Source: JAQWRV01 sp045564915 (GTDB taxonomy: Bacteria > Pseudomonadota > Alphaproteobacteria > Rhodospirillales > Rhodospirillaceae). From it: a stretch of DNA of 64,000 bases. The notes under the pieces are model-generated. The model was given only the letters and a program-made list of their open reading frames with translations, had not been told where the DNA came from and did not search any database. This document shows positions 35,470 through 43,456 of this stretch, one piece after another (position 1 is the first letter of the stretch; every line of letters begins with the position of its first letter). Position numbers and translations under genes: made by a program. The DNA lies in contig JBJLGL010000004.1 of assembly GCA_045564915.1 (NCBI GenBank), forward strand, positions 62,001-126,000, in the 5' to 3' direction.

Positions 35470-36819
35470 ATGAGACTCTTTAACATTATATTTTCAATGG
35501 GTTTAGTTACCCTGTCTACCTGTTTTCCGGCCTGGGCCCAATCCACCCTGTTGATTGAGAACGTCACCCTTATTGATGGAACGGGCGCAGCGGGGATCGA
35601 CCAGGTTTCTGTAATGGTTGAGAACGGTCGTATCGCTCACATCTCGGTTCAGGGCCTGGCTGAGCCAAGGGCTTCCCGTGTCATTGATGGCCGCGGTAAA
35701 TTTCTGATTCCTGGCATCATTGATAGCCACATGCACTTACCTGGTGGACGCAAAGGTCCAGGCAATAGCGAAATGATCATGGACACAGCCACCGGTCTGA
35801 GGGTTTTGCACGGTTTTCTCTATGCCGGTGTCACCGCAGTTTATGACTCGGGAAACCACGCCAAGTTTATATATAAAATGCGCGATGATGAACGGGCGGG
35901 GCGTATTGTCAGTCCGCGTATTTATGCTACCGGTAGTCTGGTAGCTAAAAAAGATGGCTATGCCTGCTGCGCCGGATCAACCACCATAGACGGTTTCGAG
36001 GATGGTAGGGGAAAACTCGACGCTCTCTTCGCCCAAGAGCCCGACATGCTCAAATTCACCCGTGATCGCCGCGGTATGGGCCCCCAGGCGCAAGAGCTAC
36101 CCGTCATTCCCGATGACGACTTTAGTAAGCTCATCCGTTACGCCAAAGAAAAAGGTGTAAGGACCACTATCCATATCGCTGACGAAACAGCTGCTCGTCT
36201 AGCCATCTCTGCCGGCGTCGACGCGCTTGCGCATCCAGTGTTCTTGGCTGATGCTAGCACCGGCTTTGCACAATATGCGGCGGAGCAGAATGTGGTTATT
36301 TCTAGCACCGCACTTCTATTTGGCGCTGTTGGCCAGGTTGAACTCGACAATTCCTTTTTCGATGGGCCATTATTTGCAGCTATTCTTACTGATGAAGAGC
36401 TGGAATTTAACAAGGTTACAGAGAGAGATCGCTACGCATCTTCAGGGATGTCGGGTTGGATGCGCGGCGTGCTTCCCGCCGTACTGCGTAATCTCAAACA
36501 ATTGCATGATGCTGGGGCGATCATTGCTATGGGCACAGACCGAGTGCTCGGCCCCATGGTCCATATGGAAATGCAGCTTCTTGCCGATGCGGGAATTCCC
36601 CTTATAGACGTTATCAAGGCATCTACTCTCAATGCGGCGCAATACATCGGTGTAGAAGAAAACCTAGGTTCTATTGAGGTTGGAAAAATTGCTGACATGG
36701 TGATGCTTTCAGGTGATCCGACAAAGGATATTCGTAATAGTCGTACTATCGAGGCAGTCTTTAAGAATGGTCAGGAAATTGATCGAAGCGCCCTCAATCT
36801 TCCGATCAATGGCAAGTAA
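35470..36819 (+). CDS. Exported amidohydrolase-family protein
   Basis: A 449-residue metal-dependent hydrolase with a Sec signal peptide ending near FPAWAQ. Metal-binding motifs are clear: HxH in IDSHMHLPGG, Lys in LKFTRDRRG (bridging carbamylated-Lys position), His in TTIHIADETA, His in ALAHPVFL and Asp in AMGTDRVLG. The start and end show the composite beta-sandwich domain (ENVTLIDGTGAAG, GSIEVGKIADMVML). The closest overall type is the imidazolonepropionase/prolidase-like group of periplasmic amidohydrolases. The substrate could be a dipeptide or cyclic amide, but cannot be fixed. Confidence 0.86.
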   Translation: MRLFNIIFSMGLVTLSTCFPAWAQSTLLIENVTLIDGTGAAGIDQVSVMVENGRIAHISVQGLAEPRASRVIDGRGKFLIPGIIDSHMHLPGGRKGPGNSEMIMDTATGLRVLHGFLYAGVTAVYDSGNHAKFIYKMRDDERAGRIVSPRIYATGSLVAKKDGYACCAGSTTIDGFEDGRGKLDALFAQEPDMLKFTRDRRGMGPQAQELPVIPDDDFSKLIRYAKEKGVRTTIHIADETAARLAISAGVDALAHPVFLADASTGFAQYAAEQNVVISSTALLFGAVGQVELDNSFFDGPLFAAILTDEELEFNKVTERDRYASSGMSGWMRGVLPAVLRNLKQLHDAGAIIAMGTDRVLGPMVHMEMQLLADAGIPLIDVIKASTLNAAQYIGVEENLGSIEVGKIADMVMLSGDPTKDIRNSRTIEAVFKNGQEIDRSALNLPINGK

Positions 36820-36831
36820 AGCTATCAGTAA

Positions 36832-37125
36832 TTAGGGTATTGAATTAGGCCCGTAATTTGTAGACAGATAATCGAGCACTAAGTCGGTTTCTACTTTGCT
36901 AAGTTCGGCCATACCGAATTCGAGGGTCATACGCTCTAGGGCTTCACGCCAGCTACTACGAGTGTAGCCTTGCGCCAGCACGTGCTGCATTGAGTGGCAG
37001 TCTGCACACAGTAAGTAGACGAAGTCCTTGGCTTCACCTTCAGCCATCACTGCCAAGTCTGCGCTCTCTGCTGCAAGCGCGGGTGTGTATGCGACTACAG
37101 CCATCAAATATAGAATACGCCGCAT
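36832..37125 (-). CDS. Small periplasmic monoheme cytochrome c
   Basis: The 97-residue protein has a signal peptide (MRRILYLMAVVAYTPALAAE) and one heme site, CADCHS, matching CxxCH. The following pattern, with W in SSWREAL and DYLSTNYG at the end, resembles the small heme domain of SorB-type and quinohemoprotein-associated cytochromes. It could accept electrons from periplasmic dehydrogenases such as the PQQ enzyme or from the exported oxygenases, which is inference. The start ATG overlaps the stop of a 22-residue upstream frame (TAATG), so translation is probably coupled. No Met axial ligand is certain; Met in ERMTLEFGM is a candidate. Confidence 0.85.
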   Translation of the reverse strand: MRRILYLMAVVAYTPALAAESADLAVMAEGEAKDFVYLLCADCHSMQHVLAQGYTRSSWREALERMTLEFGMAELSKVETDLVLDYLSTNYGPNSIP

Positions 37126-37193
37126 TATTTAGACACGAAAGGCCAGGTTTTTTCAAAAATATGTTTTAAGTCTATACTGCTCAAATCGTCCAT
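37125..37193 (-). CDS. Putative 22-residue peptide coupled to the cytochrome gene
   Basis: A short frame with a strong GGAGG site (37201-37205, seven-base spacing) starts at ATG 37193 and ends with TAA sharing one base with the cytochrome ATG. The peptide starts MDDLSSIDLKHIFEK and continues with TWPFV before its end; it is acidic then basic, without a signal or membrane helix. It could be a leader peptide that ensures ribosome delivery to the cytochrome start, or a real small protein. The Shine-Dalgarno strength argues against pure chance. Confidence 0.45.
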   Translation of the reverse strand: MDDLSSIDLKHIFEKTWPFVSK

Positions 37194-37386
37194 CTTATTT
37201 CCTCCGAAACTGAATTCTCTGTCCAGTTCACCAATCAATTAAACGCAGCTGTGTGTATCTTTTTCTTACATGAAAGTTAATTGAAGGCTAGTCTAGTTGG
37301 CATCTTTATATATTACTCATACTTTTCTAGCTGCCCAGGAGCCCTGTACTGAGATTAAATTGATTTACTGGAACGCTACATGCGGC

Positions 37387-37439
37387 GTCCTTACGATTTT
37401 TCGGTGAGGTATGTTTTGATAACAATGTAAGGACCTCAC
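37387..37439. repeat. Two overlapping inverted repeats
   Basis: GTCCTTAC (37387-37394) is a perfect inverse of GTAAGGAC (37427-37434), and GTGAGGT (37404-37410) is a perfect inverse of ACCTCAC (37433-37439). The second arms overlap by two bases, and the pairs cross, so they would form alternative hairpins or a pseudoknot-like RNA. It lies in an otherwise geneless stretch (37194-37530) upstream of a membrane protein gene. Repeats of this length occur by chance in a window of this size. Confidence 0.25.
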
Positions 37440-37530
37440 ACTGAACATTAGTCTCGTTATGCCCTTGGCGTGCACATCAAAGGGGTCTATTTGTCCCCAG
37501 GGGACGCTTTTAATTCTATGGAAATGCCTT

Positions 37531-37971
37531 ATGAATGAAACTGTACCTGAAGCTCAATCACGAAAATATTATTGGATCTTGCGGACCACGCTGGCAGTTA
37601 TAATAGCCATCATTTTCTCTGAGGTGCCAGTTCTGGCTCAGGAAGATGAAGAAGCATTGCCAAATAGTGGAAGCGTCCAACCAGAGGAGAGCGAAGGCCG
37701 ACGTCTTGGCAACCTACCTAATGATCAGATTCGTCAGTTCAAAATGCGTAAGGCATGCGAACTAGACCAGCCAGATTGCTTGCCACATATTAGAGAAATG
37801 TTGGAAGCCGAGCGGCGCAACCGTAACTGGATGGCTTTGAGTATTACTGGTGTTCTATTTGTCTTAGTTTTGGTTTCGCTGCGTGAGTCTCAACGTAAAA
37901 AGAAAAGGCTGGCGGAGGAGATGGCTTCCCATAAACGGTTAGGTGAACGCTTAAAAAGAAAATGGGATTGA
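37531..37971 (+). CDS. Hypothetical membrane protein with two hydrophobic segments
   Basis: I do not recognise the family. From ATG 37531 the protein is 146 residues. It has a hydrophobic segment at about 17-35 (TTLAVIIAIIFSEVPVLA) that could be a signal peptide or anchor, an acidic linker with many Glu, a charged middle with two Cys (KACELDQPDCLPHI), a second helix WMALSITGVLFVLVLVSL near 106, and a basic tail of Lys and Arg. The two cysteines could form a disulfide if the middle is periplasmic. The frame is also open to an ATG at 37459, but the shorter start seems more natural. It is alone, next to the convergent TRAP genes. Confidence 0.55.
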   Translation: MNETVPEAQSRKYYWILRTTLAVIIAIIFSEVPVLAQEDEEALPNSGSVQPEESEGRRLGNLPNDQIRQFKMRKACELDQPDCLPHIREMLEAERRNRNWMALSITGVLFVLVLVSLRESQRKKKRLAEEMASHKRLGERLKRKWD

Positions 37972-38125
37972 TAAACGAAATCTCTTATAGACCTATGATA
38001 TATATTGGGCGAACCAATAAATATCTACGAAGGTGCGGTATTCTTTCCAGATATCCCCGAGAAAAATATTAGCAATTTCTCTCACTGGCATTATCAAGGT
38101 TCTTATTTTGAATCAGTGTAGTGAC

Positions 38126-39433
38126 TTACATTAAGCCCATGGCTTTCGGCAGCCAAAGGGTTAGTGCGGGGAACAAAGTTAAGATCAATAACCTAACCAC
38201 ATCTGACACCAAGAATGGCCATATTCCAGCGTAGATCGTACTGAACGGCACATTTTTTGCCATTCCTTGTAATACGAATACATTTAGCCCTATGGGTGGT
38301 GTTATCATCCCCATTTCCATTACTACTACGTTGATGACTCCCCACCAGATGGGGTCATACCCCATGCCCGTAATTAGTGGGAAAACAAAGGGTAGGGTGA
38401 TAACCATTGCTGCCACTGTGTCGAATATTGAACCAAGAATAATGTACATCACCTCCAGTAGTAAAATTACCACAAGTGGCTGAAGCCCTAGATCTTCTAT
38501 TCTTCCTACGATGATGTCGGGTAGTTGTGATAGGGATATGGCGTAGGAGAAGATAGAGGCGCCAATTATTATGAGGTATATTAGAGCTGTGCTGGCAGCA
38601 GTTTCTTTGAGGTTATCAAAGAATAATCTTTTGCTAAGACGTTTGCGGAATGCTGTAAAGGCAATAGCGACGGCGGCACCTACCGCGGCAGCCTCATTGA
38701 TCGTAAAAATGCCTGAGTAAATTCCACCCGAAACGATTAATGCTAAGAAAACTACACCCCAGCTCTGTTTCAAGACGCTCCGTCGTTCATGCCAAGATAC
38801 ACGTTCGGCAGCCGGCCCGGCTTTTGGCAAAAATGTGACGTAGGCGATCACGGAAAGCATGTAGAGGATTGTGGCAATCAGTGCCGGCCCAAGTGCTGCA
38901 ACAAACAATGCCGTTACAAATTGTTCTGTCAGAATGGCATACAGCACTAAAAGCACTGACGGCGGAACAATAACACCAAGCGTTGAGCCAGCAGCGATAG
39001 AGCCCGTCGATAATCGTCTTGAATAACCACGCCGTTCCATTTCTGGTAAAGCAATGCGCGTCATCGTAGCGGTAGTAGCTAGAGAAGATCCGCACACTGC
39101 GCCAAACCCCGCACAGGTCGCTACAGTAGCCATAGCAAGCCCTCCCTTGCGGTGGCCAAGAAAGGCCTGGGCAAGGCGATAAAGATCTCCCGAAAGACCG
39201 GCTGCTGCAGCAAAATTACCCATAAGAAGAAAAAGAGCGATAATGGCTAGCTCTTCACTTGCCATAGCGGCAGATGGCTCAATCCCCATGAGTGCTATGG
39301 CCGGCTCAAAGCCAATCAAAACGCCCGTACCAATGACCCCTGAAATAGCCATAGCCACGCCAATTGGCACATGCAGGGCTATCATAATAAACATGCCTGC
39401 GACCACTAGGCCGCCGATAACCGGGGGTTCCAT
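38126..39433 (-). CDS. dctM: TRAP transporter large permease DctM
   Basis: The 435-residue, twelve-segment membrane protein of the DctM family forms the sodium-driven channel of TRAP carboxylate importers. Hallmarks include the N-terminal HVPIGVAMAISGVIGTG, the Gly/Ala-rich FGAVCGSSLATTATMTRIALPEMERRGY segment near 115-140, and IITPPIGLNVFVLQGM near the C-terminus. It starts three bases after dctQ and is the last gene of the RR-dctP-dctQ-dctM order. Substrate is set by the DctP partner and is unknown. Confidence 0.93.
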   Translation of the reverse strand: MEPPVIGGLVVAGMFIMIALHVPIGVAMAISGVIGTGVLIGFEPAIALMGIEPSAAMASEELAIIALFLLMGNFAAAAGLSGDLYRLAQAFLGHRKGGLAMATVATCAGFGAVCGSSLATTATMTRIALPEMERRGYSRRLSTGSIAAGSTLGVIVPPSVLLVLYAILTEQFVTALFVAALGPALIATILYMLSVIAYVTFLPKAGPAAERVSWHERRSVLKQSWGVVFLALIVSGGIYSGIFTINEAAAVGAAVAIAFTAFRKRLSKRLFFDNLKETAASTALIYLIIIGASIFSYAISLSQLPDIIVGRIEDLGLQPLVVILLLEVMYIILGSIFDTVAAMVITLPFVFPLITGMGYDPIWWGVINVVVMEMGMITPPIGLNVFVLQGMAKNVPFSTIYAGIWPFLVSDVVRLLILTLFPALTLWLPKAMGLM

Positions 39434-39436
39434 GAC

Positions 39437-39970
39437 TTACAGTGACTCCGCCTCGTGTTCTAACGGCTGTCCCTCGCCGGTTGCACGGATGGTTGCGCCG
39501 AGCATCCATACCTGAACCCCAACACAAGCGATCATCAAAAGTGTGGCTAGTATCCATATCGGTCCGACTGACCATTCCAAAGTAGAAGTGGTTCGGCCGT
39601 TGGCGGAATAATCTACCGCTAGTACCGCGAACTGCCATGCTAAAAGCGTGAAAAACATAAGCATGAAAAACGCGCCTATAACATCTAGCCAGCCATGCGC
39701 ACGTGGGCCCAGCAGTTTGCCCAGCACTCTCACAGTCACAGCATTACCCTTTCTTAATCCAGCGGGAAAGCAGCTTGCGATTACAATAGCGTAGGCAACT
39801 TCTTCGATATCATGTAGTCCAGGTATGCGGGGGAAACTAAGATATCGCATTGTTACATCGACCAGCGTCATGAACGCGATGATAACAAGGCCCGTGAAAC
39901 CAATAATTGCTGTGGTGTCGATGGCACGATCGAGAATAGCGTTGAAGCTAGATTTCTGATGTGTAGGCAT
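39437..39970 (-). CDS. dctQ: TRAP transporter small permease DctQ
   Basis: The 177-residue protein has the four hydrophobic segments of DctQ, with the conserved region VTMRYLSFPRIPGLHDIEEVAYAIVIA near 45-70. It connects the DctM channel to the binding protein. ATG at 39970 gives a five-base gap to dctP; a GTG at 39991 in the same frame would overlap dctP by 17 bases. Neither has a clear ribosome site. Confidence 0.9.
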   Translation of the reverse strand: MPTHQKSSFNAILDRAIDTTAIIGFTGLVIIAFMTLVDVTMRYLSFPRIPGLHDIEEVAYAIVIASCFPAGLRKGNAVTVRVLGKLLGPRAHGWLDVIGAFFMLMFFTLLAWQFAVLAVDYSANGRTTSTLEWSVGPIWILATLLMIACVGVQVWMLGATIRATGEGQPLEHEAESL

Positions 39971-39974
39971 AGTA

Positions 39975-40997
39975 TCACATCTGTCTTTCACGGCGGCGGA
40001 GTCCCGTTAGAATTTCTTGAGCAGCTGAGAAGGTTTTTTCACCCCCTTCCGTCCGTTCTATCCAGTCATCTGCAACGGGCTGCAAGAATTCGCGCATGCG
40101 CTCAAATTCTTCAGGATCTGGTGCAACTGGTTCCAGATGTCCCTCGTCGGGTAAACGCCTGGCTATTTCAACCACACGTCTGTCATATGAGCGACCCCCA
40201 CGCAATGCGACCTTAAGTCCACCTGCATTTTCAATAATAGCCTGTAGGTCCCGTGGTAAGGTATTCCATGTCTCCTTATTCATCATAATGGTAAAGCTTA
40301 CAGCACTTAATGGAGATGTGATTACATGGCTTGTGTGCCGATAGGTTTGGAAAGTATTGACTGAAACCCAACCCTGAATTGTACCATCAATTGTGCCACG
40401 TCGCAGTGCTTCAACAGCATCAGCCGGATGCATGGATTCTGGTACAGCACCTAAACGCTTAACGAAATCTCCTTCAAGCCGCCCTGCCGCACGAATTTTC
40501 ATACCACTAATGTCATTGTAGTTCGTGATTGGTGTGCGGGTGTATAGGTTGCCGGGCTCGGCAGTCCATATACCAATTAGTTTAACCTCTTCATACCCAG
40601 ATAAAAGTCCACGTTCGTATAATTGCCACGCCAAGACGCTCGCTTCAGAGGAAGTTCTGGTTAAGAATGGAAGTTCAAGAATCTGGGTTTCGGGGAATTG
40701 TCCTGGAGTGTAGCTTGGCTGTACAAGAGTGACGTCACTGACGCCGGCTTTGACTAAGTCAAACTGTTTATAGGGGTTGCGGCCTAGACCTCCCCCCCAG
40801 TACGTCTCAAAACGGATGCGCCCATTTGACTCGCGCTCAACGTCTTCGATCCAAGGAGCGAATATGCGAGTAACCGTGTGACTCAAAGGCGAAAGATACG
40901 CAGAAGCCCTTAGGGTATAAATGCTGTCAGCAGCAGATATCTGGACGGAACATAAAGTGACTGCAGAGACTGCAAAGGCTATCAGGATACGGCTCAT
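39975..40997 (-). CDS. dctP: TRAP transporter solute-binding protein DctP
   Basis: A 340-residue periplasmic binding protein with a signal peptide (cleavage near ISAADS). The DctP signatures are present: the VKAGVSDVTLVQPSY loop, the ligand Arg in SGMKIRAAGR, the MHPADAVEALRRGTIDGTIQGWV segment and INMNKETW-like strand IMMNKETWNTLP. It captures a carboxylate-type solute (Arg binds the carboxyl group) and feeds DctQM. The receiver-domain gene ends five bases upstream, indicating a shared transcript. Confidence 0.92.
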   Translation of the reverse strand: MSRILIAFAVSAVTLCSVQISAADSIYTLRASAYLSPLSHTVTRIFAPWIEDVERESNGRIRFETYWGGGLGRNPYKQFDLVKAGVSDVTLVQPSYTPGQFPETQILELPFLTRTSSEASVLAWQLYERGLLSGYEEVKLIGIWTAEPGNLYTRTPITNYNDISGMKIRAAGRLEGDFVKRLGAVPESMHPADAVEALRRGTIDGTIQGWVSVNTFQTYRHTSHVITSPLSAVSFTIMMNKETWNTLPRDLQAIIENAGGLKVALRGGRSYDRRVVEIARRLPDEGHLEPVAPDPEEFERMREFLQPVADDWIERTEGGEKTFSAAQEILTGLRRRERQM

Positions 40998-41002
40998 AAG
41001 TT

Positions 41003-41962
41003 CTAAGGACCCACATCTTGCCTGACGGCTTGTTCCTCAGATATTTCGAGTATTGCATCACGCCCTTTCTGCTTGCGCTCCGATGCAGAGTCGACAGCCA
41101 TTCGGAACGCCTGTGCCAGTTTTTCGATGAGTTCGATATCAACTTCCGTTAATGAGTCATATTTATGCATCATGGCGGATACGTTTTCTGCTAACGAAGA
41201 ACATAGGCCTTCTAGCAATGTATCGCCGATCCGTTTTGCCATTGTTCCAGCTTCACTAAGGATGTCGGTAAGAGTAGCCAGATCGTTCTTTACCTCTTCT
41301 GTAACTATGTCATCCCTGTAAGCGGCAAGGATTGCTTCGCAGGGCAGACCCATTTTCATAATATGGCTAGTAAGTTGAGATTCAACGACCCTTCCCATGG
41401 ATTCATTGATGGCTTCTCTTAATTCTCTTGGACCGAACGTCCTGCCCTGCGCTTTTTCTTTAATTGTGTTGAGTACACGCACCCTATGTGTGTCTGATGG
41501 GCTTTGGTATTCGCCCTTACGGTCTGGCCCAAAATACTCATTAGTTGCCACAAAAGGCTGGCGGTAAAAAGCGATAAGCCGCAAGCGTTCATTAATCTTT
41601 TTTGTGTCGATTGGCTTTATAACAATGTCATCTGCACCAGCGTATATGGCCTTGTGAATATTATCTCCTTTGTTCTGGGTTACGAGTATGCTGATACCAA
41701 TGAATGGATTGAACCCAATTTGACTAAAACGAACATCTCGCACTAGGTCAAACATATCTGGATCAAAGTTATCCGATAAGACTAAGAGGTCAGGCGGTAT
41801 GTCAAACATCAATGCACGCAGGGATTCAATGTTTGAATGCAAAGAAACATTCTTGACGCCTCCGGCAAGAAACATTTCACGCAACCGCTGCCGCTGATGA
41901 TAATCTTGCTCACCAACGTACACGGTTAAAGACCTAAGATTGGCGCGTTCCAAATGGGGCAT
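41003..41962 (-). CDS. Receiver-domain protein upstream of the TRAP genes
   Basis: About 319 residues with an N-terminal response-regulator receiver. The phospho-acceptor Asp is in LLVLSDNFD and the conserved Lys in DDIVIKPID. A linker VATNEYFGPDRKG follows, then a C-terminal helical domain (about 165-310) with no DNA-binding helix-turn-helix that I can recognise. No kinase is nearby. It precedes dctP by five bases on the same strand, so it may set TRAP expression or activity. ATG at 41962 is used; a TTG at 41983 is in frame. A paralogue lies 280 bases upstream. Confidence 0.72.
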   Translation of the reverse strand: MPHLERANLRSLTVYVGEQDYHQRQRLREMFLAGGVKNVSLHSNIESLRALMFDIPPDLLVLSDNFDPDMFDLVRDVRFSQIGFNPFIGISILVTQNKGDNIHKAIYAGADDIVIKPIDTKKINERLRLIAFYRQPFVATNEYFGPDRKGEYQSPSDTHRVRVLNTIKEKAQGRTFGPRELREAINESMGRVVESQLTSHIMKMGLPCEAILAAYRDDIVTEEVKNDLATLTDILSEAGTMAKRIGDTLLEGLCSSLAENVSAMMHKYDSLTEVDIELIEKLAQAFRMAVDSASERKQKGRDAILEISEEQAVRQDVGP

Positions 41963-42241
41963 AGGGATGTCATACTGACACAATAAATCATTTGTCTACC
42001 ATTATTTCGGATTGCTTGCCACGCCATTCCTAGAAATCCGGAGCCTTGAAGCAAGGCTAAGCATAGATTGTTGAGATAAAACTCGCTTATAATGGCCAAA
42101 ATCGTGGCTCTTATAATGTCGGCCTAGTAAGTTTGTTATCTCGCCTAACTCCCGCCATCGCCGCTACAATAAATCGTTGGGATGAGATACCTTATGATTT
42201 GGTCACATTGTCTATGCCATAAATGTGAGGTACATGCGCAG

Positions 42242-43204
42242 CTAGGGGACTGCAACTTTAGCTTCCGCTAAGGCGCCAGGCTGATCAGAATTCTTCAAGC
42301 CACTAGACTCGGACTGTACCGCACCTGATCCTTTTTTAGCCATTACGAAAACCTCGTTAAGTTTGCGAATCAGTGCGATATTAGAATCAGCTGGATCTTT
42401 ATAATTTTCGGACATTTCTTCAACTTGGCGTGCAAGGTCGCCGCAGAGACTGGATAGCTCCTTCTCACCAATGTCCTTTGCAGTTTTGGCGGCATCTTTT
42501 AATACACCAACTAAGATAATAAGATTCTCTTTCACTTCCTTGTTTATCTTTTTGTTATTGTAGGCATCCAAAATTATGTTGCATACGTAGCCCAACCGCA
42601 TACCATGCGAGTCAAGTTTTGAGGCCATCATTTGTGTTACACAGCCGTCGATGCTGCGCTGCAGTTCCAGCTTCGTAACCTTCTCATCCCCCAGCTTAAG
42701 CTGTAACGTATTTATCACTTCGAGTTGCTTTATTTTTGAAGGCCTATCGGACTTGCGCCGGCGTTCGGGCCCCACGTAGTCCGTTGTAGCAATAAAAGGT
42801 AGGCGGCGAGTTACTAGCTGAGCAACCCTCTCTAATAAGGCGCTCGGTGCTACGGGTTTGATGAGAACGTCATCTGCCCCGGATAAGATTGCTTTTCTTA
42901 TAGATGTCTCTTCCTCTGCTTTCACCATAAAGCTGATTACAATGAAGGGATTTCTACCAATCCTATGGTGGCGAATATCCTTAATGACCTTGAAAATTTT
43001 TGTGTCTAGATTATCCGAAACAACCATCAAATCTGGTGAACGCTCTCTCATTGCCTTTTCAAGTTCTGCAAGGCGTCCAAACGAGCGGGTGCGCCGCAAT
43101 CCCTCTGCACGCAAGGTCGCACGCATTCCTTCACGCACCTGCTCATTAGGTTCGCCGAGGTAGATGTCTAATTCGGCTAACTTGTCTTTATTAAAATCTA
43201 GCAT
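42242..43204 (-). CDS. Receiver-domain protein, second paralogue
   Basis: Similar in layout to its downstream neighbour: receiver domain with phospho-acceptor Asp in LMVVSDNLD and Lys in DDVLIKPVAP, linker IATTDYVGPERRRK, then a mostly helical C-terminal domain (EKELSSLCGDLARQVEEM) and a disordered Ser/Gly-rich tail. The linker motif TDYVGPERR is familiar from alphaproteobacterial receiver proteins. No DNA-binding domain is visible, so the output is probably protein-protein. ATG at 43204 is preferred over GTG 43219. It is not tightly linked to the next gene (gap about 280 bases). Confidence 0.72.
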   Translation of the reverse strand: MLDFNKDKLAELDIYLGEPNEQVREGMRATLRAEGLRRTRSFGRLAELEKAMRERSPDLMVVSDNLDTKIFKVIKDIRHHRIGRNPFIVISFMVKAEEETSIRKAILSGADDVLIKPVAPSALLERVAQLVTRRLPFIATTDYVGPERRRKSDRPSKIKQLEVINTLQLKLGDEKVTKLELQRSIDGCVTQMMASKLDSHGMRLGYVCNIILDAYNNKKINKEVKENLIILVGVLKDAAKTAKDIGEKELSSLCGDLARQVEEMSENYKDPADSNIALIRKLNEVFVMAKKGSGAVQSESSGLKNSDQPGALAEAKVAVP

Positions 43205-43456
43205 TAAGGGCGCCAACACTGCCTACAAGAATCTCGTCACCTAAATAATCATATTACTGCAAATAATAATCACACACCTTCATTATATATCCTACTAGAT
43301 AGCTAAATCATCTTTAGTTTCATAATCGCCTATAATAATTCCGAATCTTAGGTAAGGGATTGCAATGTATAACACTATGTCTACAACCCTGCGGTAGAAA
43401 TCACAAAGATTCAAAACAATTAAGAACGTATTCTTGTCATAGACTGTTTATTGATT

